The translations under genes were made by a program, and so were the position numbers. A model generated the notes under the pieces. It had not been told where the DNA came from. It did not search any database and saw only the letters and a program-made list of their open reading frames with translations. Positions 34,162 through 43,067 of a stretch of 64,000 nt of DNA are shown here, piece by piece (positions within the stretch are counted from its first letter, which is position 1; each line of letters begins with the position of its first letter). The DNA is from Lachnospiraceae bacterium. GTDB lineage: Bacteria > Bacillota > Clostridia > Lachnospirales > Lachnospiraceae. The stretch covers positions 49,847-113,846 of the forward strand of contig CAJTFL010000013.1 in assembly GCA_910575565.1 (NCBI GenBank), read 5' to 3'.

Positions 34162-36156
34162 ATGTTTCAGCTTATAAAGGACGATCAGTATTATCCCATA
34201 GGAACGACAGCAGGGGATAACCGTATGCATTTTTCCGTGATTTCCCAAGGGGAGCGGTGCAGTTTGGTATTGTACAGGAAAGGGCAGAAGGAAATCCTGG
34301 AAAAAATTGATTTCCCCCAGGAAAGCCGAGTGGGGGATGTGTGGAACTTAACGGTGTCCGGCGATTTTTCGGAGGCGGAATACTGTTTTGAAATAGATGG
34401 GGCATTGTGCCCGGATCCCTTCGGGATGCATTTTTCCGGCAGGGAAGCCTGGGGGGATGAAGGAAGCTTAAACCGGGTGCTTAAGGCTTCTGCAGCAGAA
34501 GGGGGATATGACTGGGAAGAGGATAAACGGCCGGAAATTCCCTTTGAAGAATGTATCATTTACCGGCTCCATCCCAGGGGGTTTACGAAGCACCCTTCTT
34601 CCGGCGTAGCGGAGGAGAAACGGGGGACTTTCGCAGGGATCCAGGAAAAAATCCCTTACCTTAAGGGATTAGGGATTACCACGATAGAGCTTCTTCCCTC
34701 CATTGAATTCCAGGAGGTGATGGAAAAACCGGCTGCGGGCTATCCAGTCCTGCCTGTGGCAGCCCGGGGAATGGATTCGGAGGGAAGCCAGGCGGAGACA
34801 TCGGGAAAGGCAGACAGGGAGCCTTCCGGGAAAGTAAATTACTGGGGATTTATTCCAGGCCTTTACTGTGCGCCGAAGGCTTCCTACTGTTCGGGAAGGA
34901 CAAAGCGTCCTGAGCGGGAATTTAAAGATTTAGTGAAGGCTCTGCACCGGGAAGGGATGGAGCTGGTAATGGATTTGTTTTTTTCCGGGAAGGAGCCGGA
35001 AGCCTTTGTGCTGGAGGTCCTTCGGTTTTGGGCCAGGGAATACCATGTGGATGGCTTCCATCTCATCGGCTTTGTTCCCAGGGGATTAGTCAGCCGGGAT
35101 CCTTACCTTGGACGGGCCAAGCTGTTTGCCCAGTCCTGGGATGAGAGGGAGGAAACGGGTCAGAAGCATTTGGCAGAGTACAATGACGGCTTTTCCATCG
35201 ACATGAAACGGGTGCTGAAAGGCGATGAAAGCCAGATGGGGAACCTTGCTTTCCGGACCCGTCATAATCCGGGGAGCTGGGGGACGGTTAATTATATGGC
35301 CAATATCAATGGCTTTACCTTGATGGATCTGGTTTGCTATGAGCGGAAACACAATGAGGCCAACGGTGAAAATAACCTGGATGGCAGCGACTATAACTTT
35401 TCCTGGAACTGCGGGGTGGAAGGCCCCACAAAAAAGAAAAAGGTGAATGAGATGCGCCGCAGGCTTCTTCGGGATGCCTATCTCCTGCTCTTTTTAAGCC
35501 AGGGAACGCCTCTTTTGATGGCAGGGGATGAATTTGGGAATTCCCAGGGCGGAAATAATAATCCTTACTGCCAGGACAATGAGGTCTCCTGGCTGGACTG
35601 GGGGCTTACGGAGGAAAATCGGGATCTTTTGGAATTTGTAAAGGGGGTGATCCGCTTCCGCAAGGCGCATCCCATGTTCCATATGCCCAAGGAACCTAGG
35701 ATTATGGACTATTTATCCTGCGGCCTGCCGGATGTGTCCTATCACGGCGAGAAGGCCTGGTGTCCGGAATTTGAACACTTCCGAAGGCAGCTGGGGATTC
35801 TTTACTGCGGCAAATATGGGAAGCTTGCAGACGGAAGCCTTGATGATACCTTTTTCGTGGCATATAATATGCACTGGGAACCCCATGAATTCTCCCTCCC
35901 CAATCTGCCTAAGGGACGTTACTGGCATATCGTCATCAGCACGGAGCCAAAGGCTGCAGGCGGGGAATGCCTGCCAGGAGAGGCTGTGTTTTTAAAACAG
36001 CAGAAGCAGTACATGATCCCGCCCCGGGCAATCATGGTTTTTGCCGGTAAGGAAGTGAGTGAAGCGCAGCTTGAAAAGCTGAGAAAACTTGAAGGAGAGA
36101 AGAAGGCAGGGAAAGGGCAAAAGGCGGAAAAAGGGAAGAAGGGGAAAGGAAAATAA
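34162..36156 (+). CDS. GH13 isoamylase/GlgX-like protein with all catalytic residues replaced
   Basis: A 664-residue protein clearly built on the GlgX/isoamylase plan: an N-terminal CBM48-like sandwich (1-110), a TIM-barrel region and a C-terminal sandwich, with family segments HNEANGENNLDGSDYNFSWNCGVEGPT and PLLMAGDEFGNSQGGNNNPYCQDNE intact. The catalytic regions are not: region I reads MDLFFSG without the usual NH; region II reads DGFHLIG with Ile302 in place of the nucleophile Asp and His300 in place of Arg; region III has Gln324 where the acid Glu is expected; region IV has Ile382-Asn383 instead of His-Asp. The barrel is intact and the frame open, so it looks like a maintained pseudoenzyme, perhaps glycan-binding. 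A Lys/Gly-rich tail ends the protein. Confidence 0.88.
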   Translation: MFQLIKDDQYYPIGTTAGDNRMHFSVISQGERCSLVLYRKGQKEILEKIDFPQESRVGDVWNLTVSGDFSEAEYCFEIDGALCPDPFGMHFSGREAWGDEGSLNRVLKASAAEGGYDWEEDKRPEIPFEECIIYRLHPRGFTKHPSSGVAEEKRGTFAGIQEKIPYLKGLGITTIELLPSIEFQEVMEKPAAGYPVLPVAARGMDSEGSQAETSGKADREPSGKVNYWGFIPGLYCAPKASYCSGRTKRPEREFKDLVKALHREGMELVMDLFFSGKEPEAFVLEVLRFWAREYHVDGFHLIGFVPRGLVSRDPYLGRAKLFAQSWDEREETGQKHLAEYNDGFSIDMKRVLKGDESQMGNLAFRTRHNPGSWGTVNYMANINGFTLMDLVCYERKHNEANGENNLDGSDYNFSWNCGVEGPTKKKKVNEMRRRLLRDAYLLLFLSQGTPLLMAGDEFGNSQGGNNNPYCQDNEVSWLDWGLTEENRDLLEFVKGVIRFRKAHPMFHMPKEPRIMDYLSCGLPDVSYHGEKAWCPEFEHFRRQLGILYCGKYGKLADGSLDDTFFVAYNMHWEPHEFSLPNLPKGRYWHIVISTEPKAAGGECLPGEAVFLKQQKQYMIPPRAIMVFAGKEVSEAQLEKLRKLEGEKKAGKGQKAEKGKKGKGK

Positions 36157-36170
36157 AAGTTAGCATTTGG

Positions 36171-36228
36171 AAAACAGATGCATTTTCTTCTGCCTGGAAA
36201 AGGCAGTTTGAATATGCATCTGTTTTTT
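36171..36228 (+). terminator. Rho-independent terminator
   Basis: AAAACAGATGCAT (36171-36183) pairs with ATGCATCTGTTTT (36214-36226) and runs into TTTTTT; an inner TGCCT/AGGCA hairpin extends it. It lies between the GH13-like gene and convergent luxS and could serve both. Confidence 0.9.
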
Positions 36229-36247
36229 GTTTGCCCTCCAGGAAAGA

Positions 36248-36727
36248 TTAATCCGGATATACCAGCCGTTCTTCACTGATATTTTCCAATACCTGGGTTA
36301 AATACCGGTTAGCGTACCAGTTTGCCATAGGCAGGTTTAAATCCAGGTAGTTGCCGCAGTCCCTGGCGGCGGCTCCCGGCACGGGCTCGCTGAAATCGCG
36401 GATAAAGGTAAACATTTCCTTCATCAGTGGGAGGATATCTTTGGATTCATAGTCGCCGGTTAGCAGCAGATAGAAGCCGGTGCGGCAGCCCATAGGCCCG
36501 AAATAAAGCACTTTATGGCTGTAGGCGGGATGATTGCGCAGGAAGGTTGCGCCTAAATGCTCAATGGTATGGACCTCCGCCGTGTTCATCACCGGCTCAA
36601 AATTGGGGCGGGTCATGCGCAGATCAAAGGTGGTGACAATGGCATCTCCTGCGTGATCCTTCCGGGAAACGTAGACCCCGGGGAGGAGGGTAAGGTGGTT
36701 GACGGTAAAGCTTGTTATTTTTTCCAT
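36248..36727 (-). CDS. luxS: S-ribosylhomocysteine lyase
   Basis: A 159-residue LuxS that splits S-ribosylhomocysteine to homocysteine and DPD, the AI-2 precursor. Zinc ligands His53 and His57 (HTIEH) and Cys124 (RDCGNY) are present, as is catalytic Cys81 (GPMGCRTGFY). AAAGGATAATTC precedes the ATG. No mtnN/pfs gene is adjacent in the window. It runs divergently from the P-type ATPase gene. Confidence 0.97.
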   Translation of the reverse strand: MEKITSFTVNHLTLLPGVYVSRKDHAGDAIVTTFDLRMTRPNFEPVMNTAEVHTIEHLGATFLRNHPAYSHKVLYFGPMGCRTGFYLLLTGDYESKDILPLMKEMFTFIRDFSEPVPGAAARDCGNYLDLNLPMANWYANRYLTQVLENISEERLVYPD

Positions 36728-36883
36728 AGTGAATTATCCTTTCTGGCGAAATTGTTTATACAAAGCATACCATAAAAATTTGTTTTCGGAAAGGGAAGTG
36801 GTGAAGATTTCGTTCTGAACCGGAGAGAAGCCCAATATGAATAGAATGATACCAGGGCCAAAAGGAAGGGGCGGTGCTTTAAA

Positions 36884-39556
36884 ATGGATTGGTACGGTAT
36901 GCCTGCCAGAAAGGTTTTGGAGAAGCTGGAAAGCGGCATGGAGGGGATTTCCAGACAGGAGGCAGAGGATCGGCTGAAGGAATTTGGGAAAAATACCATA
37001 AGGGAGAGGAAGAAAAAGGCCTGGTGGCAGGTGTTTTTTGAGCAGTTTGAAGATTTGCTGGTATGGATCCTGATTGCTGCCGCCGTGATCTCTGCCGTGA
37101 CCAATAACGGGGAAAGCTCCATCGTCATCGGCGCGGTGCTGCTGCTAAATGCAGTTCTGGGCACGGTGGAGCACCAGAAGGCGGAAAAGTCCTTAGAAAG
37201 CCTGCGCGCCCTTTCTGCCCCTGAGGCGGTGGTTATCCGGGAAGGGAAGAAGCGGCGGATCCCGGCGGAAGAAGTGGTGCTTGGGGATGTCTTGGTGCTG
37301 GAAACGGGGGATCTGGCGGCGGCGGACGGGAGGATCTTGGAGGAGACAGGGCTTTTGATGGATGAAAGCTCCCTGACCGGGGAATCGGCGGAGGTGGAAA
37401 AGTCTGCCGCGGCCCTTAAGGAAAGCCAGGTTCCCTTAGCGGCCCAGAGCAATATGGTATTTTCCGGCACGCTGGTGACAGGGGGGAGAGGCCTGTGCGT
37501 GGTGACGGCTGCGGGGATGGATACGGAGCTTGGGAAGATCGCCGGGCTGATGAATGAGACGGCGGAAAAGAGGACGCCTTTGGAAATCAGCCTGGATCGG
37601 TTTTCCGGGAAGCTGGCGGCAGGGATCCTGGCGGTCTGCGTAGTGGTATTTTGGATGGACGTTTACCGTGGCGCTCCCCTTATAGACGCGGTAATGTTTT
37701 CGGTTGCCTTGGCGGTGGCGGCGATCCCAGAGGCCCTTGGCTCCATCGTAACCATCGTCCAGGCCATCGGAACCCAGAAGATGGCCAGGGAGCAGGGGAT
37801 TATCAAGGATTTAAAGGCGGTGGAAAGCTTAGGCTGCGTGTCGGTGATCTGCACGGATAAGACGGGCACGCTGACCCAAAACCGGATGGCTGTGGAAGAG
37901 ATTTTCTGCGATTTTTCCGCCAAGGTTCTTGGAGGGCAGGCAAAAGAAGCTCTTTCCGAAGGGGAACAGTGGCTATGGAAGGCGGCGGTTCTGGCAAATA
38001 ATGCTTCTGGGGAAAGCGGGGAGCCTACGGAGCTGGCGCTTTTATCCGGCGGGGAAGGAGCCTTGGGTGAAGGGGAGGATAACCTGGCAGCCGGTGAAGG
38101 CCTCCGGCGCCGGTATCTGCGCAAAGGTGAGCAGCCCTTTGATTCCAGGCGGAAACGGATGAGTGTGTGCTGCCTGGATACGGAGACGGGGAAGGAAGCC
38201 GTGCTTGCCAAGGGGGCGCCGGAGGCGGTGCTTTCCTGCTGCAGCCAGGTTTTTGGCAGGGGCGGGCTCCGGGAACTTTCGGCAGGGGATAAGCATAAGA
38301 TCATAGAGCAGAACCGGCGTTGGAGCAGCCAGGGCTTTAGGGTGCTGGCGTTTGCCTGCCGGGAGACAGAAAAGGGGGAAGGCTTTTCTTTTGGGGAAGG
38401 AGCAAAGGGGTGGGAAAAGGATTTGGTGTTTGCCGGGATGGCGGCGCTTTCGGATCCTCTTCGGCCGGAAACTAAGGGAGCCGTGGCAGCGGCCAAGGCT
38501 GCGGGGATCCGCCCGGTGATGATCACAGGGGATCATCCGGTGACGGCGGGAGCCGTTGCCAGAAAGGCAGGAATCTTAGATGGAGGCGGCATGGTTGTCA
38601 CCGGCCAGGAGCTGGATCTTATGGGGGAAGAGGAGCTGGGGCAGAAACTGGGGCAGATTTCTGTCTACGCACGGGTGTCGCCGGAGCATAAGCTGCGGAT
38701 CGTGGAGGCGTGGCAGAAAAAGGGGCGGATAACCGCCATGACTGGCGACGGGGTGAATGATGCCCCGGCGCTGAAAAAGGCGGATATCGGCATTGCCATG
38801 GGCAGGGGCGGGACGGAGGTTTCCAAGGATGCGGCGGATATGATCCTGGCTGATGATAATTTTGCGACGATTATCAAGGCGGTTTCCAATGGCCGGAACG
38901 TTTACCGGAACATTAAAAACGCCATCGGCTTTCTCTTATCCGGCAATATGGCCGGGATCCTTTGCGTGCTGTACGCATCCTTTGCCATGCTGCCCATGCC
39001 CTTCCTTCCGGTGCACCTTTTGTTTATTAACCTGGTTACGGATTCGCTGCCTGCCCTGGCCATCGGCATGGAGCCGCCGGAGGAGGATCTGTTAAGGCAG
39101 CCGCCCCGGAAGGGAAAGGAGGGGATATTAAGCCCGAATTTCCTAAAGGATTTGCTGGTGCAGGGGATGCTGATTGCCCTTGGCACGATGGCGGCTTTTC
39201 GGATGGGGCTGGAGGGCGGGGGAATGCCTACGGCACATGGCCATCTGCGGGATCCCCAGGCAGTTGCTGCCACCATGGCCTTTGCTACATTAACCTTGGC
39301 AAGGCTGTTTCACGGGTTTAACTGCCGCAGCGCCCATTCTATCCTGCGGCTGGGCTTAGGAAGCAATCCCTACAGCATTATGGCTTTTGAAACGGGAGTG
39401 CTGCTTTTGGCGGCAGTGCTGTTTGTGCCGGGGCTGCAGGCGCTGTTTGCCGCTGCCGATCTCCGGCTTATGGAGGTAGGAGCCGTGTTTATCTGCGCCC
39501 TCCTTCCTACGCTGGTTATCCAGGCGCAAAAGATCCTGCGGGAAGGACGGACGTAA
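36884..39556 (+). CDS. P-type cation-transporting ATPase (Ca2+-ATPase-like, P2)
   Basis: An 890-residue P2-type ATPase. In order: cation-ATPase N domain (1-70), actuator domain with SLTGESAEVEKS, membrane segment with IPEALGSIVTIV (ion site), phosphorylation motif CTDKTGTLTQNR with Asp325, nucleotide-binding domain with KGAPEAVL, the hinge TGDGVNDAPALKKADIGIAMG, and the C-terminal bundle of membrane segments. PEAL-type ion sites are typical of bacterial Ca2+ exporters. The ribosome binding site before ATG 36884 is weak (AAGGAAGGGG about 14 bp away). It is likely a Ca2+ efflux pump, but ion choice is inferred. Confidence 0.93.
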   Translation: MDWYGMPARKVLEKLESGMEGISRQEAEDRLKEFGKNTIRERKKKAWWQVFFEQFEDLLVWILIAAAVISAVTNNGESSIVIGAVLLLNAVLGTVEHQKAEKSLESLRALSAPEAVVIREGKKRRIPAEEVVLGDVLVLETGDLAAADGRILEETGLLMDESSLTGESAEVEKSAAALKESQVPLAAQSNMVFSGTLVTGGRGLCVVTAAGMDTELGKIAGLMNETAEKRTPLEISLDRFSGKLAAGILAVCVVVFWMDVYRGAPLIDAVMFSVALAVAAIPEALGSIVTIVQAIGTQKMAREQGIIKDLKAVESLGCVSVICTDKTGTLTQNRMAVEEIFCDFSAKVLGGQAKEALSEGEQWLWKAAVLANNASGESGEPTELALLSGGEGALGEGEDNLAAGEGLRRRYLRKGEQPFDSRRKRMSVCCLDTETGKEAVLAKGAPEAVLSCCSQVFGRGGLRELSAGDKHKIIEQNRRWSSQGFRVLAFACRETEKGEGFSFGEGAKGWEKDLVFAGMAALSDPLRPETKGAVAAAKAAGIRPVMITGDHPVTAGAVARKAGILDGGGMVVTGQELDLMGEEELGQKLGQISVYARVSPEHKLRIVEAWQKKGRITAMTGDGVNDAPALKKADIGIAMGRGGTEVSKDAADMILADDNFATIIKAVSNGRNVYRNIKNAIGFLLSGNMAGILCVLYASFAMLPMPFLPVHLLFINLVTDSLPALAIGMEPPEEDLLRQPPRKGKEGILSPNFLKDLLVQGMLIALGTMAAFRMGLEGGGMPTAHGHLRDPQAVAATMAFATLTLARLFHGFNCRSAHSILRLGLGSNPYSIMAFETGVLLLAAVLFVPGLQALFAAADLRLMEVGAVFICALLPTLVIQAQKILREGRT

Positions 39557-39612
39557 AAGTGGCAGGAAGGGCGGACGTAAAGGCGGCGGCAAAGGCGGAT
39601 ATAAAGGCGGCA
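39541..39612. repeat. GGCGG-rich tandem repeats spanning the ATPase stop codon
   Basis: GGAAGGACGGACGTAAAAG (39541) recurs 24 bp later as GGAAGGGCGGACGTAAAGG (39565), then decays into AAAGGCGG(C/A) units. The array straddles the stop codon at 39554-39556. Confidence 0.6.
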
Positions 39613-39652
39613 GCCGGGCATCTGTGCGCTTGAAAAGCTTTGCTGTTTTTTC

Positions 39653-40957
39653 TTACTTGATCATCCCGGCGGCCCAGGGAAGGCTCATGCTGACTGCCGG
39701 GATATAGGTGACGAGCATCAGACCCAAAAGGATAGCGGCGTAGTACATCAGCATATAAGGCATAACCTTGGAAAGGGAGGTTTTTCCTACCTTGATTGCC
39801 ACAAACAAAGTATTGCCCACAGGGGGTGTGATATTTCCGATACATAAATTGTATACCAGAATCAGGCCGAACTGGACGGGATGCATGCCAAAGGCTTTTA
39901 CTACCGGAAGGAATAAAGGGGTAAAAATCAGGATGGCCGGGGTTACATCCATAAAGGTTCCGGCGACCAAAAGCAGCAGGTTCATGATGAGCAGCAAGAT
40001 TATCCGGCTGTCTGTAAGCCCCAGAAGGGCGGTGGAGATGGCCTGAGGAATCTGGGTAAAGGCCATAACCCATCCTAAAATATTGGATACGCCGATTAAG
40101 AAAACGATCATGCCGCTCATCTTGGCGCTGTCAACCACAATCTCCCAAAATCCCTTAAGGGTGATGTTCCGGTAGCAGATGCCAAGGATCAGGGCGTAAA
40201 CCACCGCTATGGCGGAACCTTCCGTGGCGGTGAAGATTCCGGCAACAATGCCGCCGATGACCACGATGATCAGGGATAAGGAGGGAATGGCGCGAAGGGT
40301 GGCGGCTCCAAGGGTTTTCCAGGAAAATTTCCCCAGAGTCCCCCGGTAGCCCTTTTTCACGGCCACGGCAATGGCCACCAGGATGCAGCAGGCTGCCCAT
40401 AAAAGCCCCGGCAGATAGCCGGCCAGAAACAGGGCGGCTACCGACGTGCCCCCGGACACCAAAGAGTAGGTGATCAGCGCGTTGGAGGGAGGGATCAAAA
40501 GGCCAGAGGGGGCGGAGGCGCCGTTGGTTGCCGCGCACAGCGCCCGGTCATAGCCCTGGTTTTCTTCCCCCTCCTGAACCATGCTGCCCACGGCTGCCGC
40601 CGCTGCGGAAGCAGAGCCGGAGATGGCTCCGAAAAGGGCATTGGCTCCCACATTTGTCACTAAGAGGGAGCCTGGGAGCCTGCCTAAGACGGCCAGGACA
40701 AAGTCTACCAGCCGCTTGGCGATCCCGCCCTGGTTCATTAGGTTCCCGGCCAGAACGAAAAAGGGGATGGCCGTAAGGCTGAATTTGCTCATTCCCACAA
40801 AGGTGCGCTGGGCCGCGGTAAGCACCGACACATCTAAAGGCACGGTCTGCAAAATCGCCGCCAGGGCGGAGATGCCGATGGCGTAAGAAATGGGGATCCC
40901 TGCTGCCAGGAGAAGAGCCAGCACGATCATAATGATTCCCAAAGACTGCATTGCCAT
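39653..40957 (-). CDS. TRAP transporter large permease (DctM)
   Basis: A 434-residue DctM-type membrane protein with 12 or so membrane segments and family signatures IPFFVLAGNLMN, GAISGSASAAAAAVGS, GASAPSGLLIPPSNALITY and GNITPPVGNTLFV. It is the Na+-coupled translocation subunit of a TRAP importer. AAAGGGGGAAG precedes the ATG. It is the last gene of a dctP-dctQ-dctM operon read leftward, with 3-bp spacing to dctQ. Confidence 0.95.
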   Translation of the reverse strand: MAMQSLGIIMIVLALLLAAGIPISYAIGISALAAILQTVPLDVSVLTAAQRTFVGMSKFSLTAIPFFVLAGNLMNQGGIAKRLVDFVLAVLGRLPGSLLVTNVGANALFGAISGSASAAAAAVGSMVQEGEENQGYDRALCAATNGASAPSGLLIPPSNALITYSLVSGGTSVAALFLAGYLPGLLWAACCILVAIAVAVKKGYRGTLGKFSWKTLGAATLRAIPSLSLIIVVIGGIVAGIFTATEGSAIAVVYALILGICYRNITLKGFWEIVVDSAKMSGMIVFLIGVSNILGWVMAFTQIPQAISTALLGLTDSRIILLLIMNLLLLVAGTFMDVTPAILIFTPLFLPVVKAFGMHPVQFGLILVYNLCIGNITPPVGNTLFVAIKVGKTSLSKVMPYMLMYYAAILLGLMLVTYIPAVSMSLPWAAGMIK

Positions 40958-40960
40958 AAT

Positions 40961-41557
40961 TTACGCTTCCCCCTTTCCGGGCAAATCGTACTGCCCGTAT
41001 TTTGCCAGATCCCTGTGGCTCATATCCAGGATTTTCTTTCTGCTTTTTAAGGCGGCTTTCTCCCGCATCTGCCCGCCAGGCAGCATGGGGATGTTTCCCC
41101 TTAAGATATCTGCAATGTTCATTGCCGTAAAGATCATGTTTAAAATGCCGCAGAGGGGCAGCACCAGGTAAAAAATGCCGATGGCGACGCCTAAGGAGGA
41201 GGTAGTCTGCCCCATGGCCAAGGAGGTGATCTGCTGGCCGCCATACATCAGGATGACTGCGGAGAATAAGAAAGCGATGCACTCCGAAAAGATAGAAAAG
41301 GCCAGCTTTGCTTTTTGGGGCATCCGCTCCACCAAGGCCGGGATATTCATATGCCCCCGCTCGCTGGTTACAAGGCTGGCTCCTAAAAGAGCCATCCAGG
41401 CAAACAGATAGGAAACCAGCTCTTCTGACCAGGAGGAGGGGTTTTGCAGGATATAGCGGGTAAATACCTGCCAGCAGGTAAGGCCTACCATGGCTAAGAA
41501 GCTGATCCCGGCCAGGATATTTAAAATTTGGGTTAAAAAGGCGCGAAACGTTTTCAT
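40961..41557 (-). CDS. TRAP transporter small permease (DctQ)
   Basis: A 198-residue DctQ subunit with four membrane segments and the family pattern VFTRYILQNPSSWSEELVSYLFAWMALLGAS. About 40 extra residues at the C-terminus (GGQMREKAALKSRKK...KYGQYDLPGKGEA) are polar and not part of the usual fold. It works with the DctM and DctP products on either side. Confidence 0.93.
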   Translation of the reverse strand: MKTFRAFLTQILNILAGISFLAMVGLTCWQVFTRYILQNPSSWSEELVSYLFAWMALLGASLVTSERGHMNIPALVERMPQKAKLAFSIFSECIAFLFSAVILMYGGQQITSLAMGQTTSSLGVAIGIFYLVLPLCGILNMIFTAMNIADILRGNIPMLPGGQMREKAALKSRKKILDMSHRDLAKYGQYDLPGKGEA

Positions 41558-41566
41558 GGGTTCCTC

Positions 41567-42766
41567 CTATTCTCTTTCTTTTCCAGCGTCAGCCGGTTCA
41601 TATGCGGCCTGCGCTGCTGATGGGGCAGCCGGTTCATATGCGGTCTGCACCGCCAATGCGGCGTTTAGGGCATCAGAGGGGTACTGCTCGTTATATGCCT
41701 GGATGGCTTCATAGATGGGCAGCAGCTGGGGATTTCCGCCAAGGACTTTATTGTGAAGGATTCGGCAGGCTTCCATGAACGGCTTCTGATCCGGATAAAG
41801 AAAAGTGACCTTCTGTTCCTCGCTGGCCCGCTGCTTTGCCTGCCGGACGGCTTTAAGCCATTCTTTCCGTTCCACCTGGTTTACGATTTGGAAGCCCTCT
41901 TCAAAAACTTCCCGTTCCTTTTGGGAAAGGCCTTCCATAAACGCGTTATTTCCAATCAGGATATCCGGAACCATCTGATGCATATCGTAAGAGTAGTATT
42001 TGCATACGTCTCCGTGGCCGTTATCCGTTAACGCCATCTCATTATTTTCCGCGCCATCGATAATGCCGGACTGCAAGGCCGTATAAACATCCCCAAAGCC
42101 CATAGGGGTGGCGGATCCGCCTAAAAGCCGCATCATTTCAATATTGGTGGGAGATTGCTGTACGCGGATTTTCAAGCCTTTTAAATCCTCCGGTTTTTCA
42201 ATAGGCCGGTTAATGGTATAGAAGTTCCTGGTTCCCGCGTCCAGCCAGGTTACGGCGGTAAAGCCGGCTTTTTTCGTAGAATCGAAAATCGGCCCGGTGA
42301 CGGCCTGGTCGTCCATTACCTGATGGTAGGCTTCGGCGCTGGCAAAGAGGTAGGGAAGGTTAAAGATCTCATAGTTTTTGCTGAAGGTTTCCAGTATGGC
42401 ATTGCTGGCTACGCAGAAATCGATCGCCCCGGTCTGGGTAAGCTGCACCATATCCGTCTGGGATCCCAGAAGCTCGCTGGGATACACCTCCACCACATAG
42501 CGGCCGGCCAGGTTTTCATTGATGTAGTCTTGGAACGCGGTCAGGGCAATATGGGTGGGATGGCTGGTGGACTGGTTATGGCCAATGCGCACGATGCGTC
42601 CTTCCTGGCTGTGTCCGCACCCGTTTAGGAAAAGGCAGGGCAGCAGAAGGGTTAAGGACAGCCATAAAACGGATTTTGAGCGGCGAAGCCTGGGAACAGG
42701 GGATTTATGGATATGGGAAATGGGGAGATATAGGATTGTTTTGGATCGTTTTTTTAGGTTTTCCAT
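41567..42766 (-). CDS. TRAP transporter substrate-binding lipoprotein (DctP)
   Basis: A 399-residue DctP-type binding protein. An unusually long basic N-terminus (about 32 residues) precedes the lipoprotein signal ending LFLNGC (Cys50). The conserved core includes TDMVQLTQTGAIDFCV, GTRNFYTINRPIEKPEDLKGLKIRVQQSP and MGFGDVYTALQSGIIDGAENN; the arginine of KIRVQ is the carboxylate-binding residue in the family. The C-terminus carries an in-frame 12-residue duplication (AAYEPA). AAGGAGGGCATCC precedes the ATG. It likely brings in an organic acid used by the divergent FAH-family enzyme. Confidence 0.93.
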   Translation of the reverse strand: MENLKKRSKTILYLPISHIHKSPVPRLRRSKSVLWLSLTLLLPCLFLNGCGHSQEGRIVRIGHNQSTSHPTHIALTAFQDYINENLAGRYVVEVYPSELLGSQTDMVQLTQTGAIDFCVASNAILETFSKNYEIFNLPYLFASAEAYHQVMDDQAVTGPIFDSTKKAGFTAVTWLDAGTRNFYTINRPIEKPEDLKGLKIRVQQSPTNIEMMRLLGGSATPMGFGDVYTALQSGIIDGAENNEMALTDNGHGDVCKYYSYDMHQMVPDILIGNNAFMEGLSQKEREVFEEGFQIVNQVERKEWLKAVRQAKQRASEEQKVTFLYPDQKPFMEACRILHNKVLGGNPQLLPIYEAIQAYNEQYPSDALNAALAVQTAYEPAAPSAAQAAYEPADAGKERE

Positions 42767-42915
42767 GGATGCCCTCCTTCTTGTCAGTTAACGCTCTGAT
42801 ACAGCGCGGCAGAAATTCCGGAAGATGCCGTGAATGCCTGCGTCTGCCGATGTAGAGATAGTGTCCCAGGTTTTGGGGATTTTATGCACGGATGAACATC
42901 CCCGCTTCTTGTCCG

Positions 42916-42953
42916 GCGCAGACGCTAAGAAAATGCTCCGTCTGAACGGTTGC
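42916..42953. repeat. REP-like palindrome, degenerate copy D
   Basis: The right arm CCGTCTGAACGGTTGC and the loop AAGAAAATGC match the family at 12372, 16110 and 30615. The left arm keeps only GCAGACG, so the palindrome is partly lost. It lies between the divergent dctP and FAH-family genes. Confidence 0.6.
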
Positions 42954-42990
42954 AATTTTGGCGGCGGGGAAAAGAATCCGAAAAAATAAT

Positions 42991-43019
42991 TTGTAAACTT
43001 TCCCCGCTTGTGATACCAT
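42991..43019 (+). promoter_or_regulatory. Promoter for the FAH-family gene
   Basis: TTGTAA (42991-42996), 17-bp spacer, TACCAT (43014-43019), about 48 bp before the start codon. Confidence 0.55.
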
Positions 43020-43067
43020 AGAGGTTAGAAATTACGCGGCAAACCGCGCATAATATTGGAGGAAAGC

